A stretch of 64,000 nucleotides of DNA from an uncultured Algibacter sp. (GCF_947490405.1 NZ_CANLGU010000007.1:124001-188000); one strand, 5' to 3'; shown: positions 16,667-24,416, counted from the first letter of the stretch. Made by a program: numbers and translations. The notes: a model not told the origin generated them from the sequence alone.

Positions 16667-17430
16667 TAGTTTAATATAGATTTTGTAAAACTATCTATGG
16701 TTTTTACCCCATGCTTAGTTACATGCTTTACAAAAGCACTACCAATAATAGCACCTTTCGCATATTTTGTAGCCTGGGTAAACGTCTCGTTATTACTAAT
16801 ACCAAAACCAATTACTTGCGGGTTGTTTAAGTTCATTTTACCAATACGCTCAAAATACGCCGTTTGTTCATCACCAAAACCAGATTTTGCGCCAGTAGTA
16901 CTCGCACTACTCACCATATAAATAAATCCGTTCGAAATAGAATCAATGTAGCGTATACGTGCATCACTAGTTTGTGGCGTAATTAAAAATACATTAATTA
17001 GGCCGTATTTTTCAAAAATAGCTTGGTATTCATTATGGTACACATCCACCGGCAAATCAGGAATTATCAATCCGTCAACACCTAACTCTTGGCATTTTTT
17101 ACAAAACGCCTCCACACCATATTGAAACATCGGGTTAAAATACCCCATAATTATCAACGGAATAGAAACCGTATCACGAATACCTTCCAGTTGCTTAAAA
17201 AGCACCTCGGTAGTCATCCCATTTTTTAAAGCCGCCGTAGAGCTATCCTGTATGGTTGGACCATCGGCCAATGGGTCGCTAAACGGCAAACCAATTTCAA
17301 TCATATCCACACCGTTTTTTTCTAGATCTTGGATTATCGAAACCGTATCATTAATCTCTGGATAACCAGCAGTGAAATATATCGACAATAATTTTTTGTC
17401 CTCGTTAAGTTTACTAACAATTCTATTCAT
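16666..17430 (-). CDS. trpA: Tryptophan synthase alpha chain
   Basis: Cleaves indole-3-glycerol phosphate to indole in the tryptophan synthase complex. Motifs: YFTAGYPE, VDMIEIGLPFSDPLADGP (catalytic Glu), DGLIIPDLP (catalytic Asp), GFIYMVSSASTTGA, VIGFGISNNE, GAIIGSAFVK. I choose the ATG at 17430 (MNRIVSKL), giving 254 residues. An in-frame start at 17466 would add 12 residues that lie inside the dispersed repeat at 17446-17570. It ends overlapping trmL by one base. Confidence 0.95.
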   Translation of the reverse strand: MNRIVSKLNEDKKLLSIYFTAGYPEINDTVSIIQDLEKNGVDMIEIGLPFSDPLADGPTIQDSSTAALKNGMTTEVLFKQLEGIRDTVSIPLIIMGYFNPMFQYGVEAFCKKCQELGVDGLIIPDLPVDVYHNEYQAIFEKYGLINVFLITPQTSDARIRYIDSISNGFIYMVSSASTTGAKSGFGDEQTAYFERIGKMNLNNPQVIGFGISNNETFTQATKYAKGAIIGSAFVKHVTKHGVKTIDSFTKSILN

Positions 17431-17445
17431 TTTTTTCTGTTTAAT

Positions 17446-17570
17446 GGCGTTTCCCCTCGCTGGCACCTACAAGGTTAGAAAAAAACCTTGCAGGTTTGCT
17501 CACGGTCGGGCTATCCGCTATATCTTTTTTTCATGCTTCAAAAAAGGATGCCGCTTCTATCCCTAACGCG
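17446..17570 (+). repeat. Dispersed GCGTTA-ended repeat (copy 5) in the trpFB-trpA spacer
   Basis: Ends GGCGTTTCCC and ATCCCTAACGCG. Internal modules are GGTCGGGCT, CCGCTATATCTTTTTTTC and AAAAAAGGATGCCGCTTC. It also contains ACCTACAAGGTT...AACCTTGCAGGT, a hairpin related to the perfect palindrome at 17596-17642. It is transcribed within the trp operon. Confidence 0.75.
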
Positions 17571-17595
17571 CCACTGTTATGTGCTTACGCTTATG

Positions 17596-17642
17596 TTTTA
17601 CTTGACCTCACAGGTTTTTAAAACCTGTGAGGTCAAGTAAAA
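17596..17642. repeat. Perfect 23-bp inverted repeat between trpFB and trpA
   Basis: The left arm TTTTACTTGACCTCACAGGT plus TTT is exactly complementary to the right arm, with a single central base. It begins 7 nt past the trpFB stop. In RNA it would form a very stable hairpin and, with its terminal T residues, could act as a partial terminator or RNA-stability element before trpA. Confidence 0.85.
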
Positions 17643-17648
17643 CCATAT

Positions 17649-19532
17649 TTAAATTTTAAAATAATCTATATAATTCTGTAAATCCTTATCACCGCGCCCC
17701 GATAAACTCATCACCACAACATCGTCTGGTTTAAAAGTTTTATGCTTAAAAATAGCAAAGGCGTGCGAGGTTTCTATAGCCGGAATAATACCTTCAAGCT
17801 TAGATAATTCTAGGCCAGCTTCCATGGCATCACTATCGGTTATAGACAAAAATTCGGCACGACCTGTTTTAGATAAATGCGCATGCATAGGGCCAACTCC
17901 AGGATAATCTAACCCTGCCGAAATAGAGTAGGGCTCAGTAATTTGTCCGTCTTTGGTTTGCATCAACAAGGTTTTACAACCGTGAATAATACCGGCTTTA
18001 CCAAGTACCGATGTGGCAGCACTCTCACCAGAATCTATACCTAAACCAGCAGCTTCTACAGCAATAATACCAACATCTGGCTCGTGTAAATAATGGTAAT
18101 ACGTACCAGCCGCGTTACTACCGCCACCAATACACGCTACCACGTAATCTGGATTTTCGCGCCCTTCTTGTTCCTTTAATTGCCATTTTATTTCTTCTGA
18201 AATTACGGCCTGAAAACGCGTTACCATATCTGGATACGGGTGTGGCCCAATAGCAGATCCTATAATATAATGTGTATCTACAGGGTTGTTAATCCAATCT
18301 CTAATAGCCTCGTTAGTGGCATCTTTAAGCGTTCGGCTTCCAGATAATGCAGGCACAACTTTAGCGCCCAACATTTTCATTCTAGCTACATTTGGTGCTT
18401 GTCTTGCAATGTCTATTTCGCCCATGTAAACAATACATTCCATACCCATTAAGGCACAAACTGTAGCAGTAGCAACACCGTGTTGTCCTGCGCCAGTTTC
18501 AGCAATAATTCTAGTTTTTCCTAAACGCTGCGCCATTAAAATTTGTCCAATGGTATTATTAATTTTATGTGCACCAGTATGGTTTAAATCTTCACGCTTT
18601 AGGTAAATTTTAGTGTTGTATTTTTTCGAAAGGCGTTTTGCGTAATACAAAGGCGAAGGCCTACCAACATAATCTTTTAAAAGCTTATCAAATTCCTTTT
18701 GAAAATCGGGTTCTGCCATAACCTTTAAGTAGTTTTGGCGCAACTCTTCTACATTTGGATGCAGCATTTCAGGGATAAATGCGCCACCAAATTCGCCATA
18801 ATAGCCTTTGTCGTCTACATTATAATTCATTGTTTTTTTATTATGCAATTTATTAATGAATTCTCTTAAAATGGATTTGTTTTTCAATCCAGGTTCCGTT
18901 TCAAATTTACTATTTACATCAATAGCATAACAGTATTTTGATGCCTTACTTACTATAAAATTTTTAATGTCGTCTATTTGGTCTATACCAATACCACCAC
19001 TTAAAAAGAAAGGTTTTGTAGATGGGTAATCGTTTAAAACGCTCCAATCAAATCTGTAACCATTGCCACCAGGTAATTTGCCTTTGGTATCAAATAAAAA
19101 GTAATCGCAAACATTTTCGAATGCCTCTAAAACCTCAAAATTAAATTCGTCTTTTATAGAGAATACTTTAATAATTTCTATAGGTTTAGAGAGTAGGTTA
19201 GTAGAGCGTAAAATGCTGCAATAATAAGGTGCTTCTTCACCGTGTAATTGTACCGCATCTAGCTTAAATTCGTTTATCTTTTCAATAACCGTACTCACAT
19301 CTTCATTCACAAAAACCCCTACTTTTTTTATGCCTTCAGGAATTTCAGGAATTTTAGTGTCAAAATGGCGAGGCGTTTCTTTATAAAAAATAAATCCCAG
19401 ATAATCAGGTTGTAACGCTGCAACACTTTCAATATTATCTTGGTATTTCATACCACAAACTTTAATTTTAAGCTTACTTTTTTCTAAAGGGGAAAGTACT
19501 TGTTGCGGTGTATGTTTTGTATCTCTTTTCAT
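17649..19532 (-). CDS. trpF-trpB: Fused phosphoribosylanthranilate isomerase - tryptophan synthase beta chain
   Basis: One 627-residue frame covering two enzymes. Residues about 20-230 are TrpF (catalytic Cys in KVCGM near 26-28, LGFIFY, VGVFVNE, DAVQLHGEE, LFDTKG, FFLSGGIG, AIDVNSKFE). Residues 235-627 are a full TrpB starting MNYNVDDKGYYGEFGG, with the PLP lysine in NHTGAHKINNT, GAGQHGVATAT, the phosphate-binding CIGGGSNAAGT and the C-terminal SLSGRGDKD. Between them is only a short Asn/Lys linker (LHNKKT), encoded by an A-rich run, and the TrpB Met codon (18828-18830) is retained. TAATAA occurs in another frame at the junction, so a one-base change may have fused two formerly separate genes. 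A sequencing indel is also possible. Confidence 0.9.
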   Translation of the reverse strand: MKRDTKHTPQQVLSPLEKSKLKIKVCGMKYQDNIESVAALQPDYLGFIFYKETPRHFDTKIPEIPEGIKKVGVFVNEDVSTVIEKINEFKLDAVQLHGEEAPYYCSILRSTNLLSKPIEIIKVFSIKDEFNFEVLEAFENVCDYFLFDTKGKLPGGNGYRFDWSVLNDYPSTKPFFLSGGIGIDQIDDIKNFIVSKASKYCYAIDVNSKFETEPGLKNKSILREFINKLHNKKTMNYNVDDKGYYGEFGGAFIPEMLHPNVEELRQNYLKVMAEPDFQKEFDKLLKDYVGRPSPLYYAKRLSKKYNTKIYLKREDLNHTGAHKINNTIGQILMAQRLGKTRIIAETGAGQHGVATATVCALMGMECIVYMGEIDIARQAPNVARMKMLGAKVVPALSGSRTLKDATNEAIRDWINNPVDTHYIIGSAIGPHPYPDMVTRFQAVISEEIKWQLKEQEGRENPDYVVACIGGGSNAAGTYYHYLHEPDVGIIAVEAAGLGIDSGESAATSVLGKAGIIHGCKTLLMQTKDGQITEPYSISAGLDYPGVGPMHAHLSKTGRAEFLSITDSDAMEAGLELSKLEGIIPAIETSHAFAIFKHKTFKPDDVVVMSLSGRGDKDLQNYIDYFKI

Positions 19533-19584
19533 AGTATTTTTCTTTTTCCATTTAAGATAGCAATCTCCTCATCCGTTGGGGAAG

Positions 19585-19600
19585 CCTGCCGTTTGGCAGG
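19585..19600. repeat. Short palindrome after trpC
   Basis: CCTGCC-GTTT-GGCAGG, directly adjoining the trpC stop codon. It is part of the set of different palindromes found in the trp intergenic gaps. Confidence 0.6.
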
Positions 19601-20383
19601 TTAGAGCAGGTTTTTTATAAATGCTGTTGCACTTGCTCCAGGATTATCGGTTTTCATAAAATTTTCACCTATTAAAAATCCTTGATATCCATAAGGTTGT
19701 AATGCTTTTATTGCTTCAATATTACTAATGCCACTTTCTGATACTTTTACAAAATCGTCTGGAATACGCTCGCTTAAACCTTTACTGGTTTCTAAACTTA
19801 CCTCAAACGTTTTTAAATTTCTATTATTAACACCAAGCATATCTAAACTTGGCATTACAGATTTATGTAGTTCTTCTTCGTTATGTACTTCTAAAAGTAC
19901 ATCCAAATGTAAACGTTTAGCAAATTCTGAAAATTGTTTAATTTCATCTCTCGATAATATGGCTGCAATAAGCAGAATTACATCTGCACCGTACGCTTTT
20001 GCTTCTAAAATTTGATACTCGTCTATTATAAACTCTTTTCTTAAAAGCGGCAAATTACAACTGGCTCTTGCGGTTAATAAATCGTCTAACGATCCTCCAA
20101 AATACTTGCCATCGGTTAAAACAGACATACCGCAAACGCCTGCATCTTCATAGCCTTTTGCTACATCTTGAACATTGAGACTGTTGTTTATGACTGATTT
20201 TGATGGCGAACGTCTTTTATGTTCTGCAATAATGCCAGATGTACTATTGCGTAGGTTATTGGCAAGCGAAACCGTTTGTCTTTCAAATAAAACTGATTGT
20301 TCTAACTGAGAGGTTGGGATTAACGCTTTCCTCAATGCGACTTCTTTTCGTTTATCAACTACTATTTTTTCTAGTATATCCAT
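19601..20383 (-). CDS. trpC: Indole-3-glycerol phosphate synthase
   Basis: 260 residues, the standalone TrpC form. It closes the indole ring from CdRP. Motifs: MDILEKIVVDKRKEV start, IIAEHKRRSPSKS (catalytic Lys), GMSVLTDGKYFGGS, LLRKEFIIDEYQI, ADVILLIAAIL, LLEVHNEEEL, LGVNNRNLKTFEV, SESGI and GFLIGENFMKT. It lies fourth of the biosynthetic genes, after trpD, separated from trpD by 315 bases of repeats. Confidence 0.95.
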   Translation of the reverse strand: MDILEKIVVDKRKEVALRKALIPTSQLEQSVLFERQTVSLANNLRNSTSGIIAEHKRRSPSKSVINNSLNVQDVAKGYEDAGVCGMSVLTDGKYFGGSLDDLLTARASCNLPLLRKEFIIDEYQILEAKAYGADVILLIAAILSRDEIKQFSEFAKRLHLDVLLEVHNEEELHKSVMPSLDMLGVNNRNLKTFEVSLETSKGLSERIPDDFVKVSESGISNIEAIKALQPYGYQGFLIGENFMKTDNPGASATAFIKNLL

Positions 20384-20698
20384 TATAATTTTTATTTCTG
20401 TTCATTTTGCCTTGATGCAAAACGAACCAAAAAATCAAGATCAAGTCAAGGAATTTTTCTTCTGATTTACAGAAGAAAACCGATACGAAAACTCCGCGTC
20501 GAACTGCGTTCTCCTGTTCTCGGAGCTTTTCTTTATCTATTCTGCGCCTTGACAATCAATTCTTTTGAATTGACTTGGGACTTGACTTTTCTACAAATTT
20601 TCTTTTTGTTTCTAACGTTATTTTAATCTTAACAACTAACAACTAACAACTAACAACTAACAACTAACAACTAACAACTAACAACTAACAACTAACAA
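20384..20698. repeat. trpD-trpC spacer made of repeats
   Basis: About 315 bases without a gene. Positions about 20395-20580 hold a segment that looks like a dispersed element: CATTTTGCCTTGATGCAAAA, then AAATCAAGATCAAGTCAAGG, a hairpin GAAAACTCCG...CGGAGCTTTTC, and TCAATTCTTTTGAATTGA. Only one copy is in this window. A heptamer array follows. A minus-strand frame exists across part of it but its composition does not look like a protein. Confidence 0.55.
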
Positions 20699-20707
20699 CT
20701 AACAACT
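20631..20707. repeat. Heptanucleotide tandem repeat, AACAACT x 11
   Basis: Eleven consecutive copies of AACAACT (77 bp) in the trpD-trpC gap. The last copy runs into trpD, so the trpD stop codon and the last two residues (Ser, Cys) are encoded by the repeat. A pure array of this length is prone to length change by slippage. Confidence 0.92.
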
Positions 20708-21691
20708 CAATTCAATCAACCTATCTAAACTTGCTTTTGCTTTTCCAGAAAACAATGATGTTCTCGCTATTTCAAAACCTTCTTGATGCGAAATTTGCTT
20801 ACTAGTTGCAATGGCTAATCCTGCATTGGCGCAAACCACATTATTTTGTGCCTCTGTACCTTTTCCACTTATAATATCTACAAATATTTTTGAAGCATCT
20901 TGTACAGTGTTCCCTCCAAAAATAGCATCTTGTGGTATGCGTTTTAATCCTAAATCTTCTGGTGCAAATAGCTTTTCGGAATGATTGGAGACTATTTTAG
21001 CTTTTCCAGTTAATGAAATTTCATCGTAACCATCTAAGGCATAAACAATATTGTAATTATGTCCAGAATTTTGATGTAAAAAACTGTAAAGTCTTAACAC
21101 TTCTAAATTAAAAACCCCAAGCACATGGTTTTTTGGAAACGATGGGTTTACTAACGGGCCCAACATATTAAAAAAGGTTTTAACGCCTAATGCTCTTCTA
21201 ATTGGTGCTACGTTTTTCATGGCTGGGTGAAACAATGGTGCGTGCAAAATGCAAATGCCTGCTTTATCTAAACAGCGTTTTAAAAAATCTTCATCATTCG
21301 AAAATTTAACGCCTAAGTTTTCCATAACGTTAGACGATCCTGATGTTGATGATACGCCATAATTGCCGTGTTTAGACACATGAACTCCAGCGCCTGCTGT
21401 TATAAATGATGATAAGGTTGATATGTTGAACGTGTTTTTACCATCACCACCTGTACCTACAATATCTATGGTATTAAAATCTTTTAAATCTACTGCTACG
21501 CATAGTTCTAAAAGTGCATTTCGAAAGCCTTGTAATTCTTCTATGGTTATGCTACGCATCATAAAAACAGACAGAAAACACGTTATTTGACTTGGGTTGT
21601 ACATATCGTTTGATATGTTTACAATAACCTGTTTTGCCTCTTCTGTTGAAATGGTTTCGTGGTTTATTAATCTGTTTAAAATGTCTTTCAT
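20699..21691 (-). CDS. trpD: Anthranilate phosphoribosyltransferase
   Basis: 330 residues. Transfers the phosphoribosyl group of PRPP to anthranilate. The N-terminal helical domain (LINHETISTEEAKQVI) is followed by the PRPP loop DIVGTGGDGKNTFNIST, KHGNYGVSSTSGSSNVMENLG, LHAPLFHPAMKNVAPIRRALG, FNMLGPLVNP and VYALDGYDEISLTG. The C-terminal end lies inside the AACAACT tandem array, so its last residues would vary in sequence if the array slips. Confidence 0.95.
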   Translation of the reverse strand: MKDILNRLINHETISTEEAKQVIVNISNDMYNPSQITCFLSVFMMRSITIEELQGFRNALLELCVAVDLKDFNTIDIVGTGGDGKNTFNISTLSSFITAGAGVHVSKHGNYGVSSTSGSSNVMENLGVKFSNDEDFLKRCLDKAGICILHAPLFHPAMKNVAPIRRALGVKTFFNMLGPLVNPSFPKNHVLGVFNLEVLRLYSFLHQNSGHNYNIVYALDGYDEISLTGKAKIVSNHSEKLFAPEDLGLKRIPQDAIFGGNTVQDASKIFVDIISGKGTEAQNNVVCANAGLAIATSKQISHQEGFEIARTSLFSGKAKASLDRLIELSC

Positions 21692-21761
21692 GGCCTCTCC
21701 CTAGCCCTCTCCGAAGGAGAGGGAATTAGATTCGTTATTTAATTTTATGTTTCATTTTTTT

Positions 21762-21790
21762 AAGCCCCCTGCGGGGGTTTGGGGGCTTTT
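21762..21790. repeat. GC-rich hairpin in the trpG-trpD spacer
   Basis: AAGCCCCCTGCGGGGGTTTG followed by GGGGCTT: two overlapping ways to pair C5 with G5 runs. The T run lies only on the plus-strand side, so it is not a good terminator for the minus-strand operon. CTCTCC-GAA-GGAGAG (about 21707-21722) is a second palindrome in the same spacer. Confidence 0.6.
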
Positions 21791-22356
21791 TAATTATTAA
21801 CCCAATTCTCCAATATTTTCTTTCCGTCTGGTGTTAGTACCGATTCTGGGTGGTATTGCACGCCTCTAACATCATAAGTTTTGTGTCTTAAAGACATCAC
21901 TTGTCCGTTAGCATCAAAAGAGGTTGCTTCTAAGCTGTCTGGTAAATCAGAATTTACAACCCAGGAATGGTAACGTCCCACTTCAATATTTTTATCTAAA
22001 CCTTTAAAAATGTATTCATCATCAACGTTAATGGTTACATTGGTTGCAACACCATGGTAAACATCTTCTAAATTTACTAACGAACCGCCAAATACTTCGC
22101 CAATGGCTTGCTGGCCTAAACACACACCAAAAATACTTTTGGTGGCTGCATATTTTTCGATAATTGGTTTAAGTAAACCTGCTTCGTCTGGAATGCCAGG
22201 ACCTGGTGACAATACAATTTTATCGAAAGGTTCTACATCTTCTAAAGTTAATTTATCGTTTCTTACTACGGTAACGTCGCAGTTTAAATCTTCTAAATAA
22301 TGTACAAGATTGTATGTGAAACTGTCGTAATTATCTATAACTAATACTTTTTTCAT
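21790..22356 (-). CDS. trpG: Anthranilate synthase component II (glutamine amidotransferase)
   Basis: A 188-residue class I glutamine amidotransferase that supplies ammonia to TrpE. The start MKKVLVIDNYDSFTYNLVHY, oxyanion loop LSPGPGIP, nucleophile Cys79 in GVCLGQQAIGE, and the catalytic His169/Glu171 in VQYHPESVLTPDG are all present. It lies downstream of trpE, separated by about 258 bases that carry a heptamer array and a dispersed repeat. Confidence 0.95.
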   Translation of the reverse strand: MKKVLVIDNYDSFTYNLVHYLEDLNCDVTVVRNDKLTLEDVEPFDKIVLSPGPGIPDEAGLLKPIIEKYAATKSIFGVCLGQQAIGEVFGGSLVNLEDVYHGVATNVTINVDDEYIFKGLDKNIEVGRYHSWVVNSDLPDSLEATSFDANGQVMSLRHKTYDVRGVQYHPESVLTPDGKKILENWVNN

Positions 22357-22433
22357 AATAAGCCCCTGTTAGTCTCTCTAAAGTGGAGAAACTTTTATTT
22401 AAATTTTGGTTTATTTACTACTATATTCAACTT

Positions 22434-22468
22434 TCTAATCTCTAATCTCTAATCTCTAATCTCTAATC
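22434..22468. repeat. Heptanucleotide tandem repeat, TCTAATC x 5
   Basis: Five perfect copies (35 bp) in the trpE-trpG spacer. The unit length equals that of the trpD-trpC array but the sequence is unrelated. Confidence 0.9.
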
Positions 22469-22530
22469 TCTCCAGCTCTTGCGGACACGTTTTTTGTTTG
22501 GTTTTACAACGCCGTTGGCAGGTATACCCC

Positions 22531-22610
22531 GCGTTAGGGATTGAGGCATTTGTTGAAGCTCCTCGCAGAGAGCGACTGCCGAAAGCCCGACCCCTTTGGG
22601 GTAACGCCCT
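22531..22610 (-). repeat. Dispersed GCGTTA-ended repeat (copy 6, subtype C)
   Basis: In its own orientation: GGGCGTTACCCC, GGGGTCGGGCTTTC, GGCAGTCGCTCTCTGCGAGG, AGCTTCAACAAATGCC, TCAATCCCTAACGCGG. The copy at 32752-32830 shares the CTCGC...GCGAGGAGCT hairpin module. It ends 5 nt from the trpE stop. Confidence 0.75.
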
Positions 22611-22614
22611 TATT

Positions 22615-24021
22615 TTAAATATCTTCTGCTAATGTAATAGCTTTAGTTAACGCGCCTAGTTTATTGTACACTTCTTGCAACTCGTTTTCTTGGTTTGATT
22701 TTGATACCAATCCTGCACCTGCTTGCCAGAATAATTTATAGTCTTTACTTAAAAATGTACGAATCATAATCGCGTGGTTAAAATTACCATGAAAGTCCAT
22801 AAACCCAATGGCGCCACCGTAAAATGCGCGACTTGTTTTTTCGTAATCTTCTATAAGTTGCATGGCGCGATGTTTTGGTGCGCCGCTTAATGTTCCTGCG
22901 GGAAACGTATCTGCCACAACTTGCATGGTTGAGGTGGTATCGTGCTTTTGCCCTGTTACTTTGCTTACCAAATGTATAACATGAGAAAAGAACTGTACTT
23001 CACGATACGTACCAACGTTTACTTGGCTACCGTGGCGACTTAAATCGTTTCTGGCCAAATCTACTAGCATAACGTGTTCTGCATTTTCTTTATCGTCGTT
23101 TTTTAAATTTTCGGCTAAAATTTCATCTTTTTCATAATCTCCAGTTCTTTTATAGGTTCCTGCAATAGGGTGAATTTCGGCTAAACCATCTTCTACAATT
23201 AATTGTGCTTCGGGCGAGCTTCCAAATATTTTAAAATCGCCATAATCAAAATAAAATAGGTACGGCGATGGGTTTATACTTCTAAGAGCGCGGTAAATAT
23301 TAAATTCGTCGCCAGTAAATTCTTGAGTAAAACGTCTAGATAATACCAATTGAAATACATCTCCACGTTGGCAATGTTTTCTGGCTACTTCTACGTGAGC
23401 TCTGAATTCATCATCAGTTAAATTAGAGGTTATATCGCCTTTAGCGTTAAACTTATAGGAAGCAAAATTTTGAACATTGATGAGTGTATCAATCTCATCA
23501 ATATTATTTTCTACACCTTCATAACAATGCGCAAAAATATAGGCTTCGTTTTTAAAGTGATTAATGGCAATAATGTTTTGATACACCGCATAATACATAT
23601 CTGGAATAACTACAGAATTGTCTTTTTTACTTATTTGTATATCTTCAAAATAGCGTACCGCATCATAAGCCGTATACCCAAAAATACCGTTGTTAATGAA
23701 CTTGAAATTTTCTTCGGATTTGGTATCGAACTTTTTTGTGAAGTTATAAATCTCATCAACTACGTTTACGTCTTCTGTTATTTCTATAGATGTAGCACTG
23801 CCATCAGGGAACGTTTCTGAAATCACTTCGTTTTCAACCTTTATTGTAGCAATTGGATTGAAACAGATGTACGAGAAGTTTTTTTGACTTTTATGATAAT
23901 CACCACTTTCTAAAAGTATACTATTGGGGTATTTGTCTCGTATTTTGTAATATACGGTAACAGGTGTAATGGTATCTGTTAAGATGCGCTTGTGGTGCGT
24001 GTATAAGCTGTATTTATTCAT
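22615..24021 (-). CDS. trpE: Anthranilate synthase component I
   Basis: 468 residues. Converts chorismate and ammonia to anthranilate. The tryptophan feedback-binding motif LLES (SILLESGDYH near residue 35) is intact. The chorismate-binding domain shows FQLVLSRRF, NPSPYLFYFD, GSSPEAQL, PIAGTYKRTGD, LVDLARNDLSRHG, PAGTLSGAPKHRAMQLI and YGGAIGFMD. The sense start ATG at 24021 is only 12 nt from the left arm of the palindrome that brackets the GIY-YIG gene, so trpE has lost its original upstream context and sits about 400 nt from the attenuator. Confidence 0.96.
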   Translation of the reverse strand: MNKYSLYTHHKRILTDTITPVTVYYKIRDKYPNSILLESGDYHKSQKNFSYICFNPIATIKVENEVISETFPDGSATSIEITEDVNVVDEIYNFTKKFDTKSEENFKFINNGIFGYTAYDAVRYFEDIQISKKDNSVVIPDMYYAVYQNIIAINHFKNEAYIFAHCYEGVENNIDEIDTLINVQNFASYKFNAKGDITSNLTDDEFRAHVEVARKHCQRGDVFQLVLSRRFTQEFTGDEFNIYRALRSINPSPYLFYFDYGDFKIFGSSPEAQLIVEDGLAEIHPIAGTYKRTGDYEKDEILAENLKNDDKENAEHVMLVDLARNDLSRHGSQVNVGTYREVQFFSHVIHLVSKVTGQKHDTTSTMQVVADTFPAGTLSGAPKHRAMQLIEDYEKTSRAFYGGAIGFMDFHGNFNHAIMIRTFLSKDYKLFWQAGAGLVSKSNQENELQEVYNKLGALTKAITLAEDI

Positions 24022-24032
24022 AAATTAGTTAC

Positions 24033-24056
24033 TGTCTTTTCCGCGAAGGCGGAAAT
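24033..24056 (+). repeat. Palindromic repeat, left boundary of the GIY-YIG unit
   Basis: TGTCTTTTCCGCGAAGGCGG plus AAAT: stem TTCCGC/GCGGAA with a GAAG-type loop. It is the same family as 8908 and 53231, in forward orientation. Confidence 0.85.
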
Positions 24057-24068
24057 TTTTTTATTTAA

Positions 24069-24365
24069 TTATATAAAGAAATGTGATAAATCGTTCCAAT
24101 CTGGATTTAAATCCTTAATAAGGTTTATTTTCCATTGCCTATTCCATTTCTTTATTTGCTTTTCTCTTTTTATTGCTTCTCCCGCAGTTTCAAAATTTTC
24201 ATAATAAACTAATATATCTAGTCTATGTTTATTTGCAAACCCTCTGGTGTGTTTCTTTTTATATTGAGTTATTCTCTGTTTTATATTTCCTGTCATTCCT
24301 ATATACAAAATTCCATCTTTTTTATTTGTTATAATGTATATGTAATATGTTTTGTCATTAAACAT
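24069..24365 (-). CDS. Single-domain GIY-YIG endonuclease
   Basis: 98 residues, essentially one GIY-YIG nuclease domain. The GIY-equivalent is YIY (8-10) and the second strand is LYIGMTG (YIG at 21-23). The helix arginine is Arg31 (KQRITQY) and the metal-binding Glu is Glu68 in IKREKQIKKWNR; the family end LIKDLNPDWNDL is present. Known GIY-YIG enzymes cut DNA in homing, repair or restriction; here the target is unknown. It is bracketed by inverted copies of a palindromic repeat (24033-24056 and 24381-24404) and sits between the trp attenuator and trpE in the same direction. It would therefore be transcribed only when the attenuator is read through, unless it has its own promoter. Confidence 0.9.
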   Translation of the reverse strand: MFNDKTYYIYIITNKKDGILYIGMTGNIKQRITQYKKKHTRGFANKHRLDILVYYENFETAGEAIKREKQIKKWNRQWKINLIKDLNPDWNDLSHFFI

Positions 24366-24380
24366 TAATCAAACCATATG

Positions 24381-24404
24381 GTTTCCGCCTTCGCGGAAAT
24401 GACA
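24381..24404 (-). repeat. Palindromic repeat, right boundary of the GIY-YIG unit
   Basis: On the minus strand it reads GTGTCATTTCCGCGAAGGCG plus GAAA, the inverted counterpart of 24033-24056. Confidence 0.85.
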
Positions 24405-24416
24405 CTATTTTTACAC

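Larger units (their letters stand above)
24033..24404 (-). mobile_element. Putative minimal mobile unit: GIY-YIG gene between inverted palindromes
   Basis: A 372-bp unit: forward palindrome, nuclease gene, reverse palindrome. The two boundary repeats differ by few bases and point towards each other. The unit interrupts the leader of an otherwise standard trp operon, 12 nt upstream of trpE and about 15 nt from the attenuator hairpin. Mobility is inferred from structure and position; no target-site duplication could be defined. Confidence 0.5.

Noticed and set aside
16666-17466. Longer trpA beginning at 17466
   Set aside because: The extra residues come from the edge of a dispersed repeat; the ATG at 17430 gives the family's usual N-terminus.
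20355-20555. Minus-strand 66-codon frame upstream of trpC
   Set aside because: It is made of structured spacer sequence (CATCAAGGC and hairpins) with no protein-like features.
21762-21790. Intrinsic terminator between trpG and trpD
   Set aside because: The GC-rich hairpin has its T run on the plus-strand side only; on the minus-strand transcript it is followed by A residues.
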